From an uncultured Mucispirillum sp. (GTDB taxonomy: Bacteria; Chrysiogenota; Deferribacteres; Deferribacterales; Mucispirillaceae): 15,950 nt of DNA. A model generated the notes under the pieces. It saw only the letters and a list, made by a program, of their open reading frames with translations. It searched no databases and was not told where the DNA came from. Both the position numbers and the translations under genes were made by a program. Position 1 is the stretch's first letter. Each line of letters starts with the position of its first letter. Shown piece by piece: positions 6,397-11,519 of the stretch. The stretch lies in the NCBI GenBank assembly GCA_937890655.1, contig CALADT010000243.1, positions 1-15,950 on the forward strand, read 5' to 3'.

Positions 6397-7096
6397 TGTA
6401 GTTGAAAAATATATATTAAACGTTGAAAAGAATATTAATTATTCATTTAATAATAAAGAGCTTATAACAAGGGCGATTACTCACTCCTCTTACGCTCATG
6501 ATAATAATCTTGATTATAATTATGAACGGTTGGAGTTTTTAGGTGATGCAGTAGTGGAGCTTATTATAACTGAATATTTAGTAAAGCAATACCCTGATTA
6601 TCAGGAGGGCGATTTATCCATATTGCGTGCATATATTGTTAATTCTTCTACATTGTTTGATATTTCTAAAAAAATTGAATTAAATGCAAATATCTTGCTT
6701 GGGAAAAGTGAGTTTAACGGTATTGATAATATCAAGAAAGCCATAGTAGCCGATATTTTTGAGGCTGTTATGGCTGCCGTTTATCTTGACGGTGGTTATG
6801 AGAAAGTAAAAACCATACTTCTTTTTCTTTTGGAAGATTTTATAATAGATGCAGTTAATAATAACTCATATAGAGATGCAAAAACTCAGTTACAGCAGAT
6901 TTGCCAGCGTAATTATGGAATGTTGCCGGAATATAAACTTCTTTCTTCATCAGGCCCTGAACATAACAAAATATTTAATGTGGAAGTTAATGTTTGTGGT
7001 CAGTTTAAGTCATTAGGTAGTGGTAAAAGTAAAAAAGAAGCAGAAAAAGAAGCAGCATCTGTTGCTTTAGCTAAGTATCATCAAGAAAATGTCTAA
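6386..7096 (+). CDS. rnc: Ribonuclease III
   Basis: RNase III cuts double-stranded RNA, notably the stems around 16S and 23S rRNA in the primary transcript, and acts as a homodimer. Residues about 8-150 form the catalytic domain with the signature Glu-Arg-Leu-Glu-Phe-Leu-Gly-Asp-Ala (47-55) and metal ligands Glu50, Asp54, Asp123 and Glu126, in the spacing of the E. coli enzyme. Residues about 163-231 form a double-stranded RNA-binding domain ending in the Lys-rich Lys-Ser-Lys-Lys-Glu-Ala-Glu segment. The ATG at 6386 lies inside the end of fabF (11-base overlap) with no strong Shine-Dalgarno, so translation is probably coupled. The stop overlaps the next gene by 8 bases. Confidence 0.97.
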   Translation: MQNSVVEKYILNVEKNINYSFNNKELITRAITHSSYAHDNNLDYNYERLEFLGDAVVELIITEYLVKQYPDYQEGDLSILRAYIVNSSTLFDISKKIELNANILLGKSEFNGIDNIKKAIVADIFEAVMAAVYLDGGYEKVKTILLFLLEDFIIDAVNNNSYRDAKTQLQQICQRNYGMLPEYKLLSSSGPEHNKIFNVEVNVCGQFKSLGSGKSKKEAEKEAASVALAKYHQENV

Positions 7097-8096
7097 AATA
7101 TTACCTGTATTTTTACCATTTGCTTCATGCCATTATAAGTGCATATTTTGTGATCAGCAGGCCATTAGTGGCGTTGAAATTAACAGTGATTTATTAAGTC
7201 ATGCCAAATCTCAAATATTAAAATGGAAAACATATAGTAACGCTTATGATGAAATAGCATATTATGGTGGTAATTTTGCAGCCATAGATAAAAGTATAAG
7301 AATATCTCTCTATGAAGAAGCCCATAAAAATGGAATAGATAAAATAAGGTTTTCTACCCGTCCTGATACAATTAATAATGAAACTTTAAAAGAAATAGCA
7401 GAATATAAAATCCATATGGTGGAGTTAGGTATTCAAAGCCTTGATAATAATGTTTTAAAACATAACATAAGGCCTTATACAGCACAAGAAGCCATAGAAG
7501 CAGTGGATAGGGTGTCTGAAATAACAAACTGTGGTGTCCAGCTTATGACAGGAATGTATAAACAAAATATTTATTCTTCCATAGATGATGCAGAAGTATT
7601 ATCTAAAAAAAATATCAAAACTGCCCGTATATATCCTACTCAAGTTTTAAAAAACACTCATTTATTTAAGTTATATAAAAGTGGTGAGTATGTTCCTTGT
7701 AATATGCAGGAAACAATACTTTCAGCAGGTGGAATGTTTATCCATTTTACGGCTAATAATGTAAAGGTTATAAGAATGGGGTTACCAGAAGATGCAGTGG
7801 AAAGTAATCAAGTAGCAGCAGGGCCGTGGCATGAATCATTTGGGGATATAATAAAAACATTTGTTATGCTATTATATATGGATAAAGGTGGTAAAATAAA
7901 ATATTCAGGCTATAAAAAAATAGGTAGAGAACTTTTTTTAAATAATTATAATGAATATAGAGAACCTAGCAATAGTGATATGGAAGATATTTGCAGGGAA
8001 TTAAGGGGATATTATCTTGAGGATAGTAAGTGGTTTATTAAAAGCAAGGCAACTGAATACGCAGGTAAGCTCAAAGACAAGGCCAACAACAGATAA
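7089..8096 (+). CDS. Elp3-like radical SAM protein without acetyltransferase domain
   Basis: This 335-residue protein begins with the radical SAM cluster motif C-x3-C-x2-C (Cys14, Cys18, Cys21), preceded by a Pro-Val-Phe-Leu-Pro strand. A Gly-Gly motif follows at 60-61 (Tyr-Tyr-Gly-Gly-Asn-Phe), then Ser-Thr-Arg-Pro-Asp at 89-93 and Glu-Leu-Gly-Ile-Gln-Ser at 112-117, all typical of the Elp3-related group. The GNAT acetyltransferase half of true Elp3 is absent. Similar proteins sit next to rnc in many Firmicutes; substrate unknown, perhaps an RNA modification given the neighbours, which is inference. The start overlaps the rnc stop by 8 bases. The last 26 residues, Lys-rich, are read from DNA that also encodes the start of RsmD in another frame (80-base overlap), so this tail may be a recent extension. 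Confidence 0.85.
   Translation: MSKILPVFLPFASCHYKCIFCDQQAISGVEINSDLLSHAKSQILKWKTYSNAYDEIAYYGGNFAAIDKSIRISLYEEAHKNGIDKIRFSTRPDTINNETLKEIAEYKIHMVELGIQSLDNNVLKHNIRPYTAQEAIEAVDRVSEITNCGVQLMTGMYKQNIYSSIDDAEVLSKKNIKTARIYPTQVLKNTHLFKLYKSGEYVPCNMQETILSAGGMFIHFTANNVKVIRMGLPEDAVESNQVAAGPWHESFGDIIKTFVMLLYMDKGGKIKYSGYKKIGRELFLNNYNEYREPSNSDMEDICRELRGYYLEDSKWFIKSKATEYAGKLKDKANNR
8003..8019 (+). promoter_or_regulatory. Shine-Dalgarno and TTG that set the rsmD start
   Basis: AAGGGGA (8003-8009) lies 7 bases before a TTG at 8017. There is no in-frame ATG or GTG early enough to keep the conserved RsmD N-terminus, so this internal site inside the radical SAM gene is the likely start. Confidence 0.65.
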
Positions 8097-8544
8097 AATA
8101 CGTTCGGCTATTTTTTCAATATTATCAGATGTAGAAGATTATGCAAATGTATTAGACGGTTTTGCAGGCACAGGGGCATTAGGTATAGAAGCATATAGTC
8201 GTGGTGCAAAATATATTGATTTTATAGAAAAAGATATAACATGCTTAAAAATAAATACATCATTATTAGAAAAAGGAACATATAAAATATATAAAGGTGA
8301 TTTTTTTAAAACTGCACCACTAATACATAAACAATATGATTTAATAATGTTTGACCCACCTTATAATATCTATAAAACAAATGAAGTATTAGATGTGGTT
8401 TATAATAACAACCTGCTAAAAGATGAGGGTATTATAATGTATGAAGAATTTTATAAAACAGAGTTTATAGTAAACGATTATTATAATATAGTAGATGAAC
8501 GAAAATATGGGGATACAATAATACGGTTTTTAAAGAAAAATTAA
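8017..8544 (+). CDS. rsmD: 16S rRNA (guanine966-N2)-methyltransferase RsmD
   Basis: RsmD methylates G966 of 16S rRNA in the 30S subunit using SAM. The 175-residue product starts with the family N-terminus Met-Arg-Ile-Val-Ser-Gly and carries the conserved Thr-Arg-Pro-Thr-Thr-Asp at 21-26. The SAM-binding motif Leu-Asp-Gly-Phe-Ala-Gly-Thr-Gly-Ala-Leu-Gly (46-56) and the catalytic Asp-Pro-Pro-Tyr (113-116) follow. The start must be the TTG at 8017 because these N-terminal motifs lie upstream of any ATG. This puts 80 bases inside the radical SAM gene, in the +1 frame. No coaD follows, although it often does in other bacteria, and no clear terminator is seen after the stop. Confidence 0.93.
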   Translation: MRIVSGLLKARQLNTQVSSKTRPTTDKIRSAIFSILSDVEDYANVLDGFAGTGALGIEAYSRGAKYIDFIEKDITCLKINTSLLEKGTYKIYKGDFFKTAPLIHKQYDLIMFDPPYNIYKTNEVLDVVYNNNLLKDEGIIMYEEFYKTEFIVNDYYNIVDERKYGDTIIRFLKKN

Positions 8545-9022
8545 AGAAATAATTAGTATTAATTTATTTAATTTATAAATGAAAACTTTTTATGTATTAC
8601 ACTGATATATATTAGTTTTACATTTTGTATTCGCCTTGTATTGAACTAATATCTTTTAGACTTGTGTATTTTATCCACCTTAATTAGTAAAAAAATCTTA
8701 TACCCTTATTTATGTCATATCTTTTTTGATAGATTTTTCGCAAAGTCTTATAATGACCTTATTTTAACGTAGTTAATATATTGCAAGTATTTACAATACT
8801 TTAGTAATCATATTTTATTTACTAACAAATCTTAATTAATAATACAAAACTATCCCCATGAAATTATCTAATTTGGCCTTGAATTAAATTAATCATTTTT
8901 TTAATATTTTATCTTTATCTATTTGTTTTCAAATTACATATTAGTATTTATAAGTTTATTTTAAAAAGTAAAAATATGTAAAAAATACTTGCTATTTCAT
9001 AAAAAACATGTTACAACCTAGA
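8545..9022. other. Non-coding region with promoter, upstream of rimP
   Basis: No gene is visible on either strand. Short inverted repeats occur: ATATTAGTT (8609-8617) with AACTAATAT (8644-8652); AAGTATT/AATACTT (8785-8801); TTAGTAA/TTACTAA (8801-8825). The last two lie directly downstream of the promoter at 8726-8754 and would form consecutive hairpins in its transcript. A second, weaker promoter-like pair (TTGCTA 8989-8994, 17 bases, TACAAC 9012-9017) lies closer to rimP. I checked by eye for tRNA, RNase P RNA, tmRNA, SRP RNA and common riboswitch signatures and found none. Confidence 0.55.
8726..8754 (+). promoter_or_regulatory. Promoter for the rimP-nusA-infB operon leader or a small RNA
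   Basis: TTGATA (8726-8731) and TATAAT (8749-8754) are separated by exactly 17 bases, with 4 of 6 and 6 of 6 consensus matches. The spacer is less AT-rich than its surroundings (it contains TCGCAAAG). Transcription would start near 8761, about 450 bases before rimP. Confidence 0.6.
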
Positions 9023-9169
9023 AAAAGTTATTTTTATAACTTTTAGGGCAACAGTCCTATTTGTCCACTCATAAGGCGTAAATTACTTATGATGCTAGTA
9101 ATATCTTTATTTGAAGGTATTTCAAGGTGTGATGGTTCTTAGTTATGTTTTCATAATTTAAGATATATG
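9023..9169 (+). promoter_or_regulatory. Structured leader RNA of the rimP-nusA operon (candidate)
   Basis: A run of small stem-loops is visible: AAAAGTTAT/ATAACTTTT (9023-9044, perfect 9 pairs); GGGCAA/TTGTCC (9046-9066, one G-U pair), which competes with TAGG/CCTA (9044-9059); TCATAAG/CTTATGA (9069-9092); TTGAA/TTCAA (9111-9125); and AGTTATG/CATAATT (9141-9158). The chain ends in the terminator at 9170-9194. The G+C content is higher than in the bases upstream. Together they look like a transcribed leader or small RNA. It matches no riboswitch class I know. Confidence 0.45.
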
Positions 9170-9194
9170 AGGCGGGTAACTCCCGCCTATTTTT
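9170..9194 (+). terminator. Intrinsic terminator directly ahead of rimP (possible attenuator)
   Basis: AGGCGGG (9170-9176) and CCCGCCT (9182-9188) form a perfect 7-pair G+C-rich stem with a TAACT loop, followed by ATTTTT. The T-run ends only 6 bases before the rimP Shine-Dalgarno (9201). A terminator here, downstream of a promoter and with no gene before it, fits attenuation of the operon. In B. subtilis NusA represses its own operon through such a leader terminator; extending that to this organism is inference. Confidence 0.85.
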
Positions 9195-9211
9195 ATGTTT
9201 AGGAGAAGATT

Positions 9212-9682
9212 TTGCGTTTAAATATACCAAAAGAATTTATGGAATATGCTGAAAAAATAGCAGCAAAACATAACTGCTCTTTACAGACTGTTACTTTTAA
9301 GCCAGAGAAAAAATCACATATTCTAAGGGTAGTTATTGACGGAGAAGATACTTCTTTGGATACCTGTTCCAAAATAAGCAGGGAGCTTTCCAAATGGCTT
9401 GATAACCATGAAGATGAAATAAAATGTAAAACTTATTCTTTTGAAGTTTCAAGCCCAGGGCCTGAAAAAAAATTAGTTTCAGAAGAAGATTTTAAAAAAT
9501 GTTTAAATAAACTTGTATATTTTGAAACAAAATCTAAAGCAGCAGATGGCAGAAAACGTTATAAAGGAAAAGTTTTATCCTGTGAAAATGGTGTTATCCA
9601 CATATACACAAAAGAAGAAAGTGCAGAATTTGATATTATTATTTCAGATATAGCAAAAGCAAGAATTGAATATGAGTTTTAG
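9212..9682 (+). CDS. rimP: Ribosome maturation factor RimP
   Basis: RimP helps 30S subunit assembly. The 156-residue product shows the two-domain layout: an N-terminal alpha/beta domain ending in Val-Val-Ile-Asp-Gly-Glu-Asp-Thr-Ser-Leu-Asp-Thr-Cys (about 46-58), then Tyr-Ser-Phe-Glu-Val-Ser-Ser-Pro-Gly-Pro (about 75-84), which is the strongest family mark, and a C-terminal SH3-like barrel. The start is a TTG at 9212, with AGGAG 6 bases upstream at 9201-9205. An in-frame ATG at 9239 lacks a good site and would cut helix 1. The stop overlaps the Shine-Dalgarno of nusA, so the two are likely coupled. It is the first gene of the rimP-nusA-ylxR-infB-rbfA-truB operon. Confidence 0.93.
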   Translation: MRLNIPKEFMEYAEKIAAKHNCSLQTVTFKPEKKSHILRVVIDGEDTSLDTCSKISRELSKWLDNHEDEIKCKTYSFEVSSPGPEKKLVSEEDFKKCLNKLVYFETKSKAADGRKRYKGKVLSCENGVIHIYTKEESAEFDIIISDIAKARIEYEF

Positions 9683-9690
9683 GAGGAATA

Positions 9691-11001
9691 ATGAGCAGTA
9701 GTAAAGAAATTATTAAAAATATTGAAGATTTAGGCAGAGAAAAAGGTATTTCAAGAGAAATATTATCAGAAGCGTTACATGAAGCTATTATTGCTGCCAC
9801 TGTTAAAAAAATTGGTAAATATTTAGAACCAGAAGTAACTGTTGATTTAGATAGAGGGCTTATAAACATCTTAATACCTAAAGAAGTTTCTGAAACAAAA
9901 GTGAGCAATTGGTATGAGATTACAGTAGAAGAAGCAAAAGCGTATAAAGATGACCCACAATATGGAGATATTTTAATGGTGCCTACTACTCTTGATGCGT
10001 TAGGCAGACAGTCTGCACTTGTGGCAAAACAAAAATTAATAGAAAAATTAAAAGAAGCTGAAAAACAAGTTGTTTTAGATGATTTCCAAAATAAAATAGG
10101 AGAAATTGTAAACGGAACAATTTTAAAAACTGATAGAGATAATATTGTTATAAATATTGGTAAAATAGAAGCTATTCTTCCTAAAAAAGAAACAATTCCT
10201 GGGGAATTTTTTAATAGAAATGATTATGTTCGTGCATTGTTATTAGATATTAAACTTGTTAAAGGCTGGCCACAGCTTGTGCTTTCAAGGTCGCACCCTA
10301 ATTTCTTAAAAAAATTATTTGAAGCAGAAATACCAGAAGTTTTTGAAGGTATGATTGAAGTAAAAGGTGCAGCAAGAGAACCAGGAGATAGAGCAAAAGT
10401 TGCAGTTTATTCTACTAACTCAAGTATTGACCCTGTTGGTGCTTGTATTGGTGTAAAAGGTGCAAGAATATCTACTATTTCTGATGAACTAAAAAAAGAA
10501 AAAATAGATGTTATTGAATGGTCGCAAGACCCTGTTAAATATGTTTGCAATGCAATTAGCCCTGCAAATGTATTATTAACTAATATTATTGAAGATGATA
10601 AAACTATTGAAATTGTTGTTCCTGATGACCAACTTTCCCTTGCTATTGGTAAAAAAGGCCAAAATGTTCGTTTAGCTGCTATTTTAACAGAATGGCGTTT
10701 AGATGTATTAAAAGAAAGCGAATATAACGAAATTAGAGCAAGCAGATTAGAAGAACAAGAACAAGAATTAAAAACATTTTATGAGCTTTATAATTTAGAA
10801 AATTTAGAAGCATTAGACCACACTATGATAGCTAAATTAAGGGAACGTGGTATTGATGATTTAGAAAAATTATCTAGTGCTAGTGTAGATGAAATTGTTG
10901 CTGCACTAGAAATATCTGAAGATATGGCAGTGGGTGTTTTAAATGCAGCTATTGATTACTTAACTGCTAAATTAGAAGAATTTGATGATGATGAGGCGTA
11001 G
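9691..11001 (+). CDS. nusA: Transcription termination/antitermination factor NusA
   Basis: NusA binds RNA polymerase and nascent RNA, promotes pausing and intrinsic termination, and takes part in rRNA antitermination. The 436 residues show an N-terminal polymerase-binding domain (about 1-128), an S1 domain (about 135-200), KH1 with the Gly-Val-Lys-Gly loop at 254-257, KH2 with Gly-Lys-Lys-Gly at 320-323, and one C-terminal helix-hairpin-helix type acidic repeat (about 365-430). E. coli NusA has two such repeats and B. subtilis has none, so this is an intermediate form. AGGAGG lies just before the ATG and overlaps the rimP stop. The protein may act on the leader terminator at 9170-9194 of its own operon. 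Confidence 0.97.
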   Translation: MSSSKEIIKNIEDLGREKGISREILSEALHEAIIAATVKKIGKYLEPEVTVDLDRGLINILIPKEVSETKVSNWYEITVEEAKAYKDDPQYGDILMVPTTLDALGRQSALVAKQKLIEKLKEAEKQVVLDDFQNKIGEIVNGTILKTDRDNIVINIGKIEAILPKKETIPGEFFNRNDYVRALLLDIKLVKGWPQLVLSRSHPNFLKKLFEAEIPEVFEGMIEVKGAAREPGDRAKVAVYSTNSSIDPVGACIGVKGARISTISDELKKEKIDVIEWSQDPVKYVCNAISPANVLLTNIIEDDKTIEIVVPDDQLSLAIGKKGQNVRLAAILTEWRLDVLKESEYNEIRASRLEEQEQELKTFYELYNLENLEALDHTMIAKLRERGIDDLEKLSSASVDEIVAALEISEDMAVGVLNAAIDYLTAKLEEFDDDEA

Positions 11002-11012
11002 GACGGTTTTAT

Positions 11013-11519
11013 TTGTCTAAGCCAAAAAATATAAGAACTTGTGCATTTTGTGGGCAAAAAGAGCATAAATCACATTTTTTAAGAATATTGTTACCAACAT
11101 TAAAATTTGATTTATTGCAAAAAGAAAATAGTCGTAGTTTTTATGTATGCCAAAACATAAAATGCATAAGTAAAGTTTTAAAAAAGAAGTCTGTAAATAA
11201 GTTTATTGATAATATAGACTATAATATTTTATATAATAATATGATAGCTAATATAAAGCTAACATTATCATACTTCATTACTAATTTATTTAATAATGGA
11301 AGTTATAATGAAAATAGTAGTAATATAACATTATGTAAAAATAATACGACTTCAAATAATGAAAACATAATAATGGTTAGTGATATTTTATATAATGGTT
11401 ACAAAACTAAATGTAATATAGAAAACAAAAAAATAGCTGACCTTTTATTAAATTATAAAAATATAATTACATATATAGACGGTTTGAATGGAGAATTAGA
11501 TGGCAGTAAAAAAAGTTAA
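11013..11519 (+). CDS. ylxR: YlxR (DUF448) protein with an unusual Asn/Ile-rich tail
   Basis: The first 65 or so residues are a YlxR/DUF448 domain: Arg-Thr-Cys-Ala-Phe-Cys (Cys10, Cys13), a Leu-Arg-Ile strand, Ser-Arg-Ser-Phe-Tyr-Val-Cys (Cys46) and Cys51, then a Lys-rich helix. YlxR is an RNA-binding or RNase P-associated protein encoded between nusA and infB. Free-standing YlxR proteins are about 90 residues; this one has 168. The extra 100 residues are rich in Asn, Ile, Lys and Tyr and match nothing I recognise. A separate ylxQ (L7Ae-like) gene, common here, is absent, so the tail could be a decayed remnant of it or simple drift. The start is a TTG at 11013 with a modest AGGA 9 bases upstream; the end overlaps infB by 20 bases. 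Confidence 0.8.
   Translation: MSKPKNIRTCAFCGQKEHKSHFLRILLPTLKFDLLQKENSRSFYVCQNIKCISKVLKKKSVNKFIDNIDYNILYNNMIANIKLTLSYFITNLFNNGSYNENSSNITLCKNNTTSNNENIIMVSDILYNGYKTKCNIENKKIADLLLNYKNIITYIDGLNGELDGSKKS

Noticed and set aside
8865..8894. Tiny open frame starting at the ATG near 8865
   Set aside because: It has nine codons, no Shine-Dalgarno and no conserved features; likely chance.
8545..9194. tRNA, tmRNA, RNase P RNA, SRP RNA or a known riboswitch before rimP (E. coli has a tRNA gene at this place)
   Set aside because: No cloverleaf, no GTTCRA T-loop motif, no conserved core of these RNAs, and no signature of the common riboswitches was seen by eye.
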